Of a stretch of 64,000 bases of DNA, positions 30,963 to 39,869 are shown piece by piece. The translations under genes were made by a program, and so were the position numbers. The notes beneath the pieces are model-generated. The model ran no database searches and was not told the DNA's origin. It saw only the letters and a list, made by a program, of their open reading frames with translations. Source of the stretch: Variovorax sp. OAS795 (lineage in GTDB: Bacteria > Pseudomonadota > Gammaproteobacteria > Burkholderiales > Burkholderiaceae_C); contig NZ_JBEPOH010000002.1 in the NCBI RefSeq assembly GCF_040546685.1, forward strand, positions 682,001 through 746,000. Direction: 5' to 3'. How positions within the stretch are numbered: position 1 is the stretch's first letter; every line of letters begins with the position of its first letter.

Positions 30963-31699
30963 GGTCTTGTCTCCTTGGCGGTGTCGTGGAATGTCGTGAA
31001 CGCGGCGACCGGCTCGCGTTCGGTGACGAGCGAGTTCTCGATCGATGAGGCATCGGCATAGCCCAGGCTCATGCCGCAGACGAGCATCTGGTCCGCGGGC
31101 ATGCCCAGCTGCTCGGCGATCAGGCGGTGGAACTTCAGGAAAGCGGCCTGCGGGCAGGTGTGAAGTTGGCGGCCGCGCGCGGCGACCATCACGCTCTGCA
31201 GGAACATGCCGTAGTCCAGCAGGCTTCCTTCCTGCAGCGCGCGGTCGACCGTGAAGAACAGGCCCACCGGCGCATCGAAGAACCGGTAGTTGCGCCCGTG
31301 CTGCGCGTGCATGCGCTCCTTGTCGCCCTTGGCGATGCCGAGCAGGCCGTAGAGGTCCCAACCCACCTTGCGGCGCCGCTCCAGGTAGGGGGAGCGCCAT
31401 TCGCGCGGGTAGTAGTCATAGGGCTCCTCCAGGTCCGCCGACCTGTGGGGATCGTCGTCGAGACTTGCAATCGCCGCGGACAAACGGGCCTTCGCAGGGC
31501 CGGTGAGCACATGCACATGCCAGGGCTGCATGTTCATGCCCGAAGCGCTGTAGCGCGCCGTCGAGAGAATCGCCTCGATCTCTTCGCGCGCCACCGGCTC
31601 GGGCAGGAAAGCCCGCACGCTGCGCCGGGTGGCGATCGCCCAATCGACCGCATCCCGCAGCGCTTGCGCATGCACCGGCGGCGCCATCATTCGGTTCAT
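30959..31699 (-). CDS. Nitroreductase-family FMN oxidoreductase
   Basis: 246 residues. The FMN-binding N-terminus is AIATRRSVRAFLPEPVAREEIEAIL, then ARYSASGMNMQPWHVHVL; the C-terminal part has LLDYGMFLQSVMVAARGRQLHTCPQAAF and the MSLGYAD signature. It is a cytosolic NAD(P)H-dependent flavoenzyme that reduces nitro, quinone or enone substrates. First gene of the operon with an acyl-CoA ligase (ATGA overlap), so an enoate or ene-reductase-like job on the same substrate is possible. Confidence 0.88.
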   Translation of the reverse strand: MNRMMAPPVHAQALRDAVDWAIATRRSVRAFLPEPVAREEIEAILSTARYSASGMNMQPWHVHVLTGPAKARLSAAIASLDDDPHRSADLEEPYDYYPREWRSPYLERRRKVGWDLYGLLGIAKGDKERMHAQHGRNYRFFDAPVGLFFTVDRALQEGSLLDYGMFLQSVMVAARGRQLHTCPQAAFLKFHRLIAEQLGMPADQMLVCGMSLGYADASSIENSLVTEREPVAAFTTFHDTAKETRP

Positions 31700-31846
31700 T
31701 CCAGGGTTCCTTGCCTTCTGGAGAGCCGTGCACCAGTTGCAGGCCGCTCTTTCAGGGGCACTCTATCGGCCGCGGGTTTTCGGGTCGATGCCCAAAGACG
31801 GCAACTGCGAGGAGGTATGCGGGCACCTTTGTCGGCGCCGCGGCGG

Positions 31847-32866
31847 CTACCCCGCCCCGGGCGCAGAAGACCGGTAGGCGCCCGGGCTGACGCCCGTCCA
31901 CTTCTTGAACGCGCGATGAAAGGCGCTCGTCTCCTGGAAGCCGGTGCGCGCGGCAACCTCGGCCACCGTCAACGACGCGCCCGACAGGAGATCGATCGCG
32001 ATGTCGCGCCGCAGGTCGTCTTTCACCCGCTGGTAGCTCAGGCCCTCCTGCTGCAAGCGCCGCTGCAGCGTGGTGCCGGACATAGAGAGTTCCTGCGCGA
32101 GCGTCTCCAGGTCGGGCCATCCGTCGGGCAGCTGGCTGCGCAGCCGGTGGCGCACCTGTGCGTGGGTGCTGGCGTCGTTGCGGTACTTGACCAGCAGGTT
32201 GGCCGGTGCTGCGCGCAGGAAGTGGTCGACCGTTGCGGGCGATTCCGCGATCTTCAGGTCCAGCAGCTCGCTTGCGAACGTGATGTGCGTGGTCTCGCCG
32301 TTGAACTTCACGTTCTCGCAGAAGCGCGTGCGGTAGTGGCTGTCGTCCCCTGGAGGCGGGCACCGGAACTGCATCTCGCGCAGCGGAATGCGCCGGTGCA
32401 CCAGCCAGCACGCCAGCCCGTGCACAAGGATGAACCAGGTGCCGTAGCCGAACAGCCGGCGCAGCACGCCGCCGTCATGCAGGATCACGCGCGCCTCGTC
32501 CGCCGAGCGGACCAGCTCTCCCTGGAAGTCGTCCAGCGTGGCATGCAGGAACCGCAGGATGCGCCGCATGGCGTGCTCCAGGTTGTCCGAGCTCACCGCC
32601 GCGCGCGTCATGAGCGCATAGCTTCCGCGGCGCAGCCCATGGCTGTCGAGGCCGAAGAACTCGTCGTCCATCAGGTCGGCCAGTGCCACCCACATGCGCG
32701 AATACGCGGCGGCCGGCACCCGCGCGCGCGGTGCGTCGAGCAGGTCGCGGTCGATCTTCGCGGCCTCCAGCACGCGGCCGAGGTCCATGTTCCTGAGCGC
32801 CGCGGCATGGATCGCCTCGTGCACCAGCTCGATCGACACCGTGCCCTTCAGGCCTGCAGACTTCAT
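31847..32866 (-). CDS. AraC-family regulator with arabinose_bd-type N-terminal domain
   Basis: 339 residues starting MKSAGLKGTVSIELVHEAI. The N-terminal ~210 residues form the sensor domain of the OruR/ArgR-like branch (FFGLDSHGLRRGSYALMTRAA). The C-terminal double helix-turn-helix (~240-335) has DLETLAQELSMSGTTLQRRLQQEGLSYQRVKDDLRRDIAIDLL and VAARTGFQETSAFHRAFKKWTGVSPGAYR. It lies upstream of the nitroreductase operon on the same strand with a 147-bp gap and is the likely regulator of it. Confidence 0.9.
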   Translation of the reverse strand: MKSAGLKGTVSIELVHEAIHAAALRNMDLGRVLEAAKIDRDLLDAPRARVPAAAYSRMWVALADLMDDEFFGLDSHGLRRGSYALMTRAAVSSDNLEHAMRRILRFLHATLDDFQGELVRSADEARVILHDGGVLRRLFGYGTWFILVHGLACWLVHRRIPLREMQFRCPPPGDDSHYRTRFCENVKFNGETTHITFASELLDLKIAESPATVDHFLRAAPANLLVKYRNDASTHAQVRHRLRSQLPDGWPDLETLAQELSMSGTTLQRRLQQEGLSYQRVKDDLRRDIAIDLLSGASLTVAEVAARTGFQETSAFHRAFKKWTGVSPGAYRSSAPGAG

Positions 32867-32901
32867 GCGAACACCGCTTCTGAAATGACCAGGCCCGGAT
32901 G

Positions 32902-33732
32902 CTAGCCCGGGCCCCGGGCGGCCCGTGCCGCCGGACGCCGGCGCGTGAGCGCCAGGTTGGCCGCCACCAGGGCCGCGACCAGCGTGACCAGCCACGAGAA
33001 GTACACCCACAGCAAGAACATCGGGAGCGCCGCGAAGGTGCCGTACAGCGCCTTGTAGGTGGGCACCTTGACCAGGTAGCTGGTGAAGCCGCGCTTGCCG
33101 AGCTCGAAGGCCACGCTGGCGATCAGGCCGCCCGCGAACGCGTCGCGCAGCCGCACCCTGGCATTCGGCACGAGGTAGAACATGCACGTGAGCACCGCCA
33201 CCCCCAGCACGAGCGGCCCGAGGTCGAGCACGAATGCGAAGGACGGCGGCAGCGCGCCGATCAGCCCCAGCGAAACGCCCAGCAGGTACGAGGTCGCCCA
33301 CAGGCTCAGGCCCAGCACCGGCGGCCCGATCGCCAGCATCAGCAGGTACAGGCCGACCCGCTTGAAGAACGGCCGGTTCTTGCGGACCTTCCACATCTGG
33401 TTGAGCGCGTTCTCCACCGTCAGCAGCATCGCGACCGCCGTGGCCAGCAGGAGCAGCGAACCGACCCAGGTCAGGCCGCTGGCATTGGCCGCGAACTGGT
33501 TCAGGTACTTCAGCACCGTGCGCGCGATGTCCGCGGGAAGCAGCCGGTTCAGCAGGAACTCCTGCAGCGCTTCCTTGAACCGCGCGAAGACCGGAAAGCG
33601 CGTGAACAGCGCGAAGCTCGCGGCCAGCAAGGGCACGATCGACAGCAAGGTCGTGAACGCCAGGCTTCCGGCGACCTGGGGCAGCCGCTCCTTGCGGGCG
33701 CGGTCGATCGTCAGTCGGGTCAGGGTGAACAT
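32902..33732 (-). CDS. YihY/virulence-factor-BrkB-family inner-membrane protein
   Basis: 276 residues with six membrane helices. The start MFTLTRLTIDRARKERLPQVAGSLAFTTLLSIVPLLAASFALFT shows the family hallmark LAFxTLLSIVPLL; later RPFFKRVGLYLLML and VPTYKALYGTFAALPMFLLWVYFSWLVTLVAALVAANL are also typical. Function is unresolved in the family (often mis-called ribonuclease BN). The frame extends upstream to 34044, antisense to the radical SAM gene, but 33732 fits the family. Confidence 0.88.
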   Translation of the reverse strand: MFTLTRLTIDRARKERLPQVAGSLAFTTLLSIVPLLAASFALFTRFPVFARFKEALQEFLLNRLLPADIARTVLKYLNQFAANASGLTWVGSLLLLATAVAMLLTVENALNQMWKVRKNRPFFKRVGLYLLMLAIGPPVLGLSLWATSYLLGVSLGLIGALPPSFAFVLDLGPLVLGVAVLTCMFYLVPNARVRLRDAFAGGLIASVAFELGKRGFTSYLVKVPTYKALYGTFAALPMFLLWVYFSWLVTLVAALVAANLALTRRRPAARAARGPG

Positions 33733-33850
33733 GTGGCTGGAGCGAAGGAGGGGAGGCCGATTGTCATCAATCCGCGCGATCGCGTCGAAGCCCGCCATGC
33801 ACAATCTGCCGCATGTCCATGCCCCAGAGCCCCTTCGTCCCGAGCCGCGC

Positions 33851-34876
33851 ATGCGAATCCATGAATTGAAACAGCGCCTTCGCGCTGCCGGCGCGGGCCC
33901 GAGCCACGAGCAGCGAATCCTGCGGCTGTGGTCCCATGCGCTTCCCCGTGACAGCGGCAGGCGCCTGCCGGGGACCTTCTTCCCGTCGTCACTGCTCGCG
34001 GCCCTGCCGTCCATCGAGGCCGAGTTGGCGGGGCTCGCGCGCATTCACGCGGTGCACCCCGGCGCCGACGGGTCCGAGCGGCTGCTCGTCGCGCTCTCGG
34101 ACGGCCAGACCGTCGAGAGCGTGCTGCTGCCACGGGACGGCCTCTGCGTCTCATCGCAGGTCGGGTGCGCGGTCGGCTGCCAGTTCTGCATGACGGGGCG
34201 TGACGGCCTGCTGCGCCAGATGGGAAGCGCGGAAATCATCGCGCAGGTGGCCCTCGCTCGCGCGCGCCGTCCGGTGCGCAAGGTGGTGTTCATGGGCATG
34301 GGCGAGCCGGCGCACAACCTGGACAACGTGATCGAGGCCATCGAGCTGCTGGGCACGGTGGGCAACATCGGCCACAAGAACCTGGTGTTCTCCACCGTCG
34401 GCGATTTGCGTGCGTTCGAGAAGCTGGCCCAGGCGCGCGTGAGGCCCGCGCTGGCGCTCTCGCTGCACACCACCAGGGCACAGTTGCGCAAGAAGCTTCT
34501 GCCGCGCGCACCGGCCATGACGCCCGAAGAACTGGTGGCCGCAGGGGAGCGCTATGCGCGCGCCACCGGCTACCCGATCCAGTACCAGTGGACGCTGCTC
34601 GAAGGCGTCAACGACGGGCACGACGAGATCGACGGCATCGTCGAACTGCTCTCGGGCAAGTACGGCGTGTTGAACATGATCCCGTTCAATGCCGTGGAGG
34701 GCGTGGGCTTCAGCCGCCCCTCGTGGGAGCGCTGCGAGCAGATCGCCCGCACGCTGCACCAGCGCGGCATCCTGACCAAGCTGCGCCAGTCGGCCGGCCA
34801 GGACATCGATGGCGGATGCGGCCAGCTGCGGGCGCGCGCAGCCGAGGCGCGGGTGGTGCCGATCCGAAGGGCCTGA
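33851..34876 (+). CDS. RlmN/Cfr-family radical SAM RNA methyltransferase (diverged paralogue)
   Basis: 341 residues from ATG 33851 (an in-frame ATG at 33797 would add 18). The 4Fe-4S motif CxxxCxxC is at 106-113 (GCAVGCQFC). The two methyl-transfer cysteines are also kept: Cys99 in GLCVSSQVG and Cys323 in DIDGGCGQL. SAM/GGE motif: VVFMGMGEPAHNLDNV. The enzyme should methylate an adenine (A2503 of 23S rRNA in RlmN, C8 in Cfr). Some segments differ from housekeeping RlmN, e.g. GEPAHN, NLVFSTVGDL and SLHTTRAQLRKKLLPRAP. With the main rlmN expected on the primary chromosome, this looks like a second, specialised copy. Confidence 0.82.
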   Translation: MRIHELKQRLRAAGAGPSHEQRILRLWSHALPRDSGRRLPGTFFPSSLLAALPSIEAELAGLARIHAVHPGADGSERLLVALSDGQTVESVLLPRDGLCVSSQVGCAVGCQFCMTGRDGLLRQMGSAEIIAQVALARARRPVRKVVFMGMGEPAHNLDNVIEAIELLGTVGNIGHKNLVFSTVGDLRAFEKLAQARVRPALALSLHTTRAQLRKKLLPRAPAMTPEELVAAGERYARATGYPIQYQWTLLEGVNDGHDEIDGIVELLSGKYGVLNMIPFNAVEGVGFSRPSWERCEQIARTLHQRGILTKLRQSAGQDIDGGCGQLRARAAEARVVPIRRA

Positions 34877-34881
34877 GCGAC

Positions 34882-35634
34882 TCAGGGGAACGAGGCCAGC
34901 CACTCCCAGACCTGCCCCGGCGCCTCGACCATCACGTTGTGCCCATGCGGTCCCAGGTCGCGCGCCTGGGGATCGAGCGCGCGGATCTGGGCCAGGGTCA
35001 CCATCGCATCGTGGCCGCCGCGGCCGAGGTGCACGGGGCAACGCGCCACCGAGAGCAATTCGGCGACCGGCGGCTTGCCCACGCCATGGGCGCGCGGGTC
35101 CATGGCAAGGCGCCAGCCATCGGCGTCCTGCACGACGCCGCGCGCGGCGGCGGCCGACCCCGCATCGGCAATGCCCGCCAGGCCCGAGACCTTGAGGTAC
35201 CGGTCCTGCGCTTCTTCGGACGTCGAAAACTTCTTGGCCGGCTGGGACGCAAGGGCCGCCATGCGGCGCAGGTCCTCATCGCTCCATTCGATCTTGATGC
35301 CGGCGGCAAAGACCTGGTGCGGCGCGATGCCGAACCAGCCGCTCGCCAGTGCGAGGCCGATCACACCGCCGAGCGAGTGGCCGACCACCGCGAGCCGGCC
35401 CTCGGGGTGGATGTGCGGCAGCGCGGCGCATGCGACGCTGGCCGCATAGTGACCGAGGGCGTAGGCGTCCTGGCGCTGGGACTGGCCGTGGCCCGGCAGG
35501 TCGGGAACCAGCCAGCGGCCCTTCCATCGCGCGCCGGCGTCGGCGCACATCGGCGACCACACCGCGCCGGTCGAACCCATGCCATGCAGCATGAGCAGCA
35601 GGTCCGGGCCTTCGCCGCCTTGTTCGGTGTGCAT
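34882..35634 (-). CDS. Alpha/beta-hydrolase
   Basis: 250 residues, MHTEQGGEGPDLLLMLHGMGSTGAVWSPM. Oxyanion HG motif, PDLPGHGQS, nucleophile Ser in VVGHSLGGVIGLALA (GxSxG), and a C-terminal catalytic His in LGPHGHNVMVEAP; the acid is probably Asp in the preceding strand (GGHDAMV). A cytosolic esterase or lactonase of unknown substrate. It begins 13 bp after panD ends on the same strand. Confidence 0.85.
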   Translation of the reverse strand: MHTEQGGEGPDLLLMLHGMGSTGAVWSPMCADAGARWKGRWLVPDLPGHGQSQRQDAYALGHYAASVACAALPHIHPEGRLAVVGHSLGGVIGLALASGWFGIAPHQVFAAGIKIEWSDEDLRRMAALASQPAKKFSTSEEAQDRYLKVSGLAGIADAGSAAAARGVVQDADGWRLAMDPRAHGVGKPPVAELLSVARCPVHLGRGGHDAMVTLAQIRALDPQARDLGPHGHNVMVEAPGQVWEWLASFP

Positions 35635-35647
35635 GTGCGCTGTCGCG

Positions 35648-36049
35648 TCAGGCCAGCGCGGCCTCGCCGGACGCCGCCTGCACCGGAACGTGGCCGCGCT
35701 CTTCCTTGATGCGGTTCGCGCCGTCCACGAACACCAGCCTGGGCTTGTAGCCCGCCACCTGGTCTTCGGGCACCAGGCCGAAGGCCGCGATGATGATCAG
35801 GTCGCCCACCGAGGCGCGCCGCGCGGCCGAGCCGTTGACCGAGATGATGCCGGTGCCGCGCTCTCCGCGGATCGCATAGGTGACGAAGCGCTCGCCGTTG
35901 TTGATGTTCCAGATGTGGACCTGCTCGTTCTCGGAGAGGTTGGCGGCATCGAGCAGGTCTTCGTCGATGGCGCAGGAGCCTTCGTAGTGCAGTTCGCAGT
36001 CGGTCACGGCCACGCGGTGGATCTTCGACTTGAGCAGGGTGCGGAACAT
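35648..36049 (-). CDS. panD: Aspartate 1-decarboxylase (PanD)
   Basis: 133 residues, [60 protein letters not shown]. The self-cleavage site is Gly24-Ser25 (YEGS), which yields the pyruvoyl cofactor; conserved Lys9, Arg54-type and Tyr/Asn residues are present. It makes beta-alanine from aspartate for pantothenate and CoA. Slightly longer at the C-terminus than E. coli PanD. Cotranscribed with an alpha/beta-hydrolase. panD is rarely duplicated, so this replicon may carry an essential gene. Confidence 0.95.
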   Translation of the reverse strand: MFRTLLKSKIHRVAVTDCELHYEGSCAIDEDLLDAANLSENEQVHIWNINNGERFVTYAIRGERGTGIISVNGSAARRASVGDLIIIAAFGLVPEDQVAGYKPRLVFVDGANRIKEERGHVPVQAASGEAALA

Positions 36050-36177
36050 GGAACGATGTCTTTCTCTTCTGGCAAAAGGTGGATCGGCCCGGCGATCTCG
36101 ATGAGACGCCAGGACACGTGTGCCGCGAGCGCGGCGTGCGGAGGATAGCCGGGCCGCCCGGGCGGCCTGTGCGGACG

Positions 36178-36384
36178 CTATTCGAGCGTGAAACCGATCT
36201 TCAGCGTGACCTGCCAGTGCGCGACCTTGCCGTCGGTCACATGGCCGCGCGTCTCGGTGACGGTGAACCACTGGATGTTGCGGACCGTCTCGTGCGCCTT
36301 GGCGATGGCGGTCTGGACCGCTTCCTCGATGCTGACGGGCGACGAGCCGGTGAGTTCGAGCGACTTGTAAACGTGGTTCGACAT
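36178..36384 (-). CDS. Dodecin flavin-binding protein
   Basis: 68 residues, [49 protein letters not shown]. The Trp in NIQWFTV stacks on the flavin ring; the length and helix-sheet layout are those of dodecin, a dodecameric cytosolic flavin store and scavenger. AAGGAGCACAGAC precedes the start. It lies in an own-promoter-sized space after the YciI gene. Confidence 0.93.
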   Translation of the reverse strand: MSNHVYKSLELTGSSPVSIEEAVQTAIAKAHETVRNIQWFTVTETRGHVTDGKVAHWQVTLKIGFTLE

Positions 36385-36460
36385 GTCTGTGCTCCTTGTG
36401 GGCGTGGGCACATCGTAGCCAGCCCCTGCAGCGGCAGGGGAAACTTTCTGCTTCCGGCCC

Positions 36461-36754
36461 CTATCCGGTTCGCAGCCCATCGAAGAAGCTCTTGCGCCAG
36501 GGCATGACCTGGACCGAGGCGAACAGCCCGCCGCTGTTGAACGGGTCTTCGCGGGCGAAGGTCTCGGCCGCCTGCCGGTCTTCCGTATCGAGCACGATGA
36601 GGCCGCCGATGGCCCGGCCCTCGTCGCCGAGCAAGGCGCCGCCGGCCAGCATCTTGTGTTGGGCGGCAATCAGGTAGTCCAGGTGGGCCGGCTTCAATGC
36701 GGTGCGCAGCGCCTGTGCGCCGGGCCTGTCGAGCGCGATGATCACGAAGGGCAT
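36461..36754 (-). CDS. YciI-family protein
   Basis: 97 residues, [46 protein letters not shown]. It has the dimeric alpha/beta-barrel fold with the conserved Arg-x-His/Asp pair (RPAHLDY type) and [23 protein letters not shown]. YciI proteins are small enzymes of mostly unknown function, sometimes acting on chlorinated or hydroxylated rings. It starts 16 bp after the Bug gene and is third in the SMP-30-Bug-YciI operon, so an isomerase or dehalogenase-like step on the imported compound is possible. Confidence 0.85.
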   Translation of the reverse strand: MPFVIIALDRPGAQALRTALKPAHLDYLIAAQHKMLAGGALLGDEGRAIGGLIVLDTEDRQAAETFAREDPFNSGGLFASVQVMPWRKSFFDGLRTG

Positions 36755-36770
36755 GGAGGTCTCTCCGGGT

Positions 36771-37736
36771 TCAGCCCGGGGTGATGCCGGCCTTGGCGAT
36801 GATCCCGCGCCAGGTCTGCATCTCGCGCGCGATGAAGGCCTGGAACTGCGCCGGCGTGCCGCCCACCGGGTCGGCCCCGTTGACCACCAGCGCCTCGCGC
36901 GTCGCACTGGTCTGCAAGGCCTTGCGGATTTCAGCGCTCAGCCGCTCGACCACCGCTGGGTCGGTGCCTGCAGGCGCCAGCACGCCGGCCCACGCGCTCA
37001 CGTCGAAGGGCTTGCCGCTGATCTCGCTGACCGTGCGCACGTCGGGCAGCGAGGCACTGCGCTTCGCCGTCGACGTGGCAAGGGCGCGCAGCTTGCCGGA
37101 CTTGACCAGCGGCCCCGCCGCGACCACGTTGGCGAACATCAGGTCGACGTGGCCGCCCAGCACGTCTGCCAGCGCCGGGCCGGTGCCCTTGTAGGGCACG
37201 TGCGTCATCGCGACGTTCGACTGCAGCGCGAGAAGCTCCATCGACAGGTGGTCGGCCGTGCCGCTGCCGGTGGACGCGAACGACAGCCGCTTCGCCTTGG
37301 CCTGCGCGAGCGCTTCGTCCATCGACTGGATGCCGGACGTGGACGAGGCGACCATGATGAACGGCGACTGCACCGCCAGGCTCACCGGCGCAAAGGCCTT
37401 GAGCGTATCGAACGGCAGGTTTTTCATCATCGAGGGATTGGTGGCATGCGGCACGCTCGCCACCAGCAGCGTGTAGCCGTCGGGTGGCGACTTGGCCACG
37501 AACTCGGAGCCGATCACCGTGCTGGCGCCGGGCCGGTTGTCGACATAGAAGGTCTGGCCCATCGACTCCGACATGCCCGCCGCGATTGCCCTGGCGACCA
37601 CGTCGGTGCCGCCGCCGGCCGTGAAGGGCACCACCACCCGCACCTGCCGGCTGGGGTAGGGCGTGGCCGCGAAGGCCGGCAAGGCGCCTGCGAGGCAGGC
37701 TCCCGCCATCGCGGTGACGAGTTCTCGACGATCCAT
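36771..37736 (-). CDS. Bug/TctC-type solute receptor
   Basis: 321 residues from MDRRELVTAMAGACLAGALPAFAA, a signal peptide of ~23 residues. Family segments: YPSRQVRVVVPFTAGGGTDVVAR, FYVDNRPGASTVIGSEFVAK, PDGYTLLVASVPHATNPSMM and MTHVPYKGTGPALADVLGG. GGAGAACAC precedes the start. Middle gene of the operon SMP-30, Bug, YciI; the ligand may be a sugar-acid lactone or its open form, judged from the SMP-30 neighbour. Confidence 0.9.
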   Translation of the reverse strand: MDRRELVTAMAGACLAGALPAFAATPYPSRQVRVVVPFTAGGGTDVVARAIAAGMSESMGQTFYVDNRPGASTVIGSEFVAKSPPDGYTLLVASVPHATNPSMMKNLPFDTLKAFAPVSLAVQSPFIMVASSTSGIQSMDEALAQAKAKRLSFASTGSGTADHLSMELLALQSNVAMTHVPYKGTGPALADVLGGHVDLMFANVVAAGPLVKSGKLRALATSTAKRSASLPDVRTVSEISGKPFDVSAWAGVLAPAGTDPAVVERLSAEIRKALQTSATREALVVNGADPVGGTPAQFQAFIAREMQTWRGIIAKAGITPG

Positions 37737-37781
37737 GGTGTGTTCTCCTGTGCCGGGGGCGCACGTGGCGCGCGGCAAGAT

Positions 37782-38687
37782 TCAAGCGTTGAAATGAAGC
37801 CGCAAGCCGGGCTCGGGCCACGGCAACGACACGAGCCGGCCGGTGGCGGACAGCGTGAGGTACGCCGTCCCGAGCCCGGGACCGCCGAAGCAGATGTTGG
37901 TCACGTAGAGGTCGGGAAACAGCTGCTGGCGCAGCAGTTCGCCCGATGGCGCAATGACCGAGATCGCGCCCGTGACCAGCGTCGCGACGCAGACCTGTCC
38001 ATTTGCCTGCACCGCCAGGCTGTCGAAGCGCTGGAAGCCCGGCAGGCCGCACACCAGCCGTCCACCGTGCGGCGAGGGAAAGGGGTGCTTGTGCACCACG
38101 CCGGGCTCGATGATGTCGAAGGCCCAGAGGCGCGCCGTCTCGGTTTCGGCCACATAGAGCGCCCGGCCGTCGGGCGACAGGCCGATGCCGTTCGGCGACA
38201 GCAGCGGGTGGGCCACCTCGGCGATGCGAGATCCGTCGGGCAGCGCGTAATACACGCTCCCGCTGTCGCGGGAGCGCGCATGCTTCTTGCCAAAGTCGGT
38301 GAAGTAGAAGCCGCCCTGTGCATCGAAGACGAGGTCGTTCGGCGACGACAGCCGGTGCTCGCCGCAGTGCGTGTACAGGATTGCGGCCCCGCCGGTGGCG
38401 AGGTCGATGCGCCGGATGCTGCCGCCCTGGTAGTCCGGCGCGGGGCCGGTGGAAGTGAAGCGGCCGGGCGCATAGGCGCTGCCGCCGTTGTCGCAGACAT
38501 AGAGCGCGCCATCGGGCCCGACCGCGGCGCCGTTCGGTCCGCCGCCGCAATCGCAGAGGGTGTGGATCCGTCCGTCGGGCGCGACCCGCGCGATGCGGCC
38601 CGCGCGCATTTCGACCAGCAGCACCGAGCCGTCGGCCAGTGCCACGGGCCCCTCAGGAAATTGCAGGCCTTCGGCCAGGATGTCCAT
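37782..38687 (-). CDS. SMP-30/gluconolactonase-family lactone hydrolase
   Basis: 301 residues, six-bladed propeller. MDILAEGLQFPEGPVALADGSVLLVEMRAGRI gives the metal-ligand Glu (FPEGP), LSSPNDLVFDAQGGFYFTDFG the Asn ligand, and LLSPNGIGLSPDGRALYVAET the second Asn/Asp region. It opens sugar or related lactones with a divalent metal. First gene of an operon with a Bug receptor and a YciI protein and head-to-tail with a LysR gene 184 bp upstream. Confidence 0.88.
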   Translation of the reverse strand: MDILAEGLQFPEGPVALADGSVLLVEMRAGRIARVAPDGRIHTLCDCGGGPNGAAVGPDGALYVCDNGGSAYAPGRFTSTGPAPDYQGGSIRRIDLATGGAAILYTHCGEHRLSSPNDLVFDAQGGFYFTDFGKKHARSRDSGSVYYALPDGSRIAEVAHPLLSPNGIGLSPDGRALYVAETETARLWAFDIIEPGVVHKHPFPSPHGGRLVCGLPGFQRFDSLAVQANGQVCVATLVTGAISVIAPSGELLRQQLFPDLYVTNICFGGPGLGTAYLTLSATGRLVSLPWPEPGLRLHFNA

Positions 38688-38871
38688 GCTTTGCCGGACT
38701 TTTTCTCCGAAGCGAAATGCCAGGAAAAAGCCCGTGTCTCCGAGTGATTTTGTGCGTGGACGATAGGGGATCGGGCGGCGCAGCTCAATCACAATAAAGT
38801 CATGTGAGCGCTGAGAAAAACTCATCAGCCCCGCCGGGCCTGCAGGTGACGTGGACGCGGTGCGCCCGGGC

Positions 38872-39768
38872 TCAGGCCTCGCCGGCTTCCGCTTCCGCCG
38901 CGATCCAGTGCTCGAAATCGCGCACCCGCTGCGGCATCGGCCGGTCCGTGCGCCAGGCCATGAAGTAGCCGCCCTGGGTCGGCACGCGCAGGTCGAACGG
39001 CGCCACCAACCGCCCGCTGGCCAGGTCGTCGCGCACGAACGCGAAGAGGCCCACCATCACGCCGAGTTCCTCCGCCGCGGCCTGGTAGGCCATGGCGGCG
39101 TTCTCGAACGTGAGGCCGCGCCGGGTGTCGAGGTCCGGCAGGCCCGCGGCCGCCAGCCAGGTCGGCCAGTCGTGCGGCCGGTTGAGCGAACTCAGGAGCG
39201 CCTGGTGCGCGAGGTCGGCGGGGCGCACCAGCGGCGGATCGCGCCGCAGCAGCGCAGGCGCGCACACGGGCAGCAGCGTTTCGCGGAACAGCAGCCGGTA
39301 GCCCGGACCCACCGGCGGGCTCGGCTCGGAATGGATGCTCACGTCGATGTCGTCGCGGTCGAAATCGGCCGGCTTGTGCGACGTGGTGATCTGCACGTCG
39401 ATGCGCGGGTGCTGCGCATGAAAACGCCCGAGCCGCGGAATCAGCCAGCGGATCGCGAAGGTGGGCGGCACCTTGATGCGCAGCAGCCATTCGTCCGGGC
39501 TTTGCTGCAGCTGCCGTGTGCCGTGCTCGATCTGGTCGAAGGCCACGCGCATGCTCGCAAAGTAGCTCTCGCCGGCGGGCGTGAGGCGGATGCCGTGCCG
39601 CCCGCGCTCGAACAGCGGCACCTTGAGCCAGCCTTCGAGCGTCGCGATGTGCCGGCTCACCGCGCCCTGGGTCACGAACAGCTCCTGCGCGGCCCGCGTG
39701 AAATTGCCCGAGCGGGCGGCCGCCTCGAAGGCGCGCAAGGCATTGAGCGGAGGCAGTCGGCGTGTCAT
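38872..39768 (-). CDS. LysR-family transcriptional regulator (GcvA-like)
   Basis: 298 residues, MTRRLPPLNALRAFEAAARSGNFTRAAQELFVTQGAVSRHIATLEGWLKVPLFERGRHGIRLT: the GcvA/AmpR-type N-terminus. The effector domain follows from ~90. It is divergent from the Bug-leuCDB operon. The 101-bp gap includes CATGC-TT-GCATG (39786-39797), a candidate LysR site. It may also read toward the SMP-30 operon downstream. Confidence 0.9.
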   Translation of the reverse strand: MTRRLPPLNALRAFEAAARSGNFTRAAQELFVTQGAVSRHIATLEGWLKVPLFERGRHGIRLTPAGESYFASMRVAFDQIEHGTRQLQQSPDEWLLRIKVPPTFAIRWLIPRLGRFHAQHPRIDVQITTSHKPADFDRDDIDVSIHSEPSPPVGPGYRLLFRETLLPVCAPALLRRDPPLVRPADLAHQALLSSLNRPHDWPTWLAAAGLPDLDTRRGLTFENAAMAYQAAAEELGVMVGLFAFVRDDLASGRLVAPFDLRVPTQGGYFMAWRTDRPMPQRVRDFEHWIAAEAEAGEA

Positions 39769-39785
39769 GGGGTATGAAGTTTACT

Positions 39786-39797
39786 CATGCTTGCATG
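39786..39797. promoter_or_regulatory. Inverted repeat in the LysR/Bug-leuCDB divergent promoter
   Basis: CATGC-TT-GCATG lies 17 bp from the LysR start and 73 bp from the Bug start. LysR proteins bind such imperfect dyads to control both genes. Confidence 0.35.
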
Positions 39798-39869
39798 CCT
39801 TTATTGTGGTTGCTGCGTGCAGGGGCGCAGGCATAGCATCGCAGCCAGCAAAACGACGGAGACAAGCCC

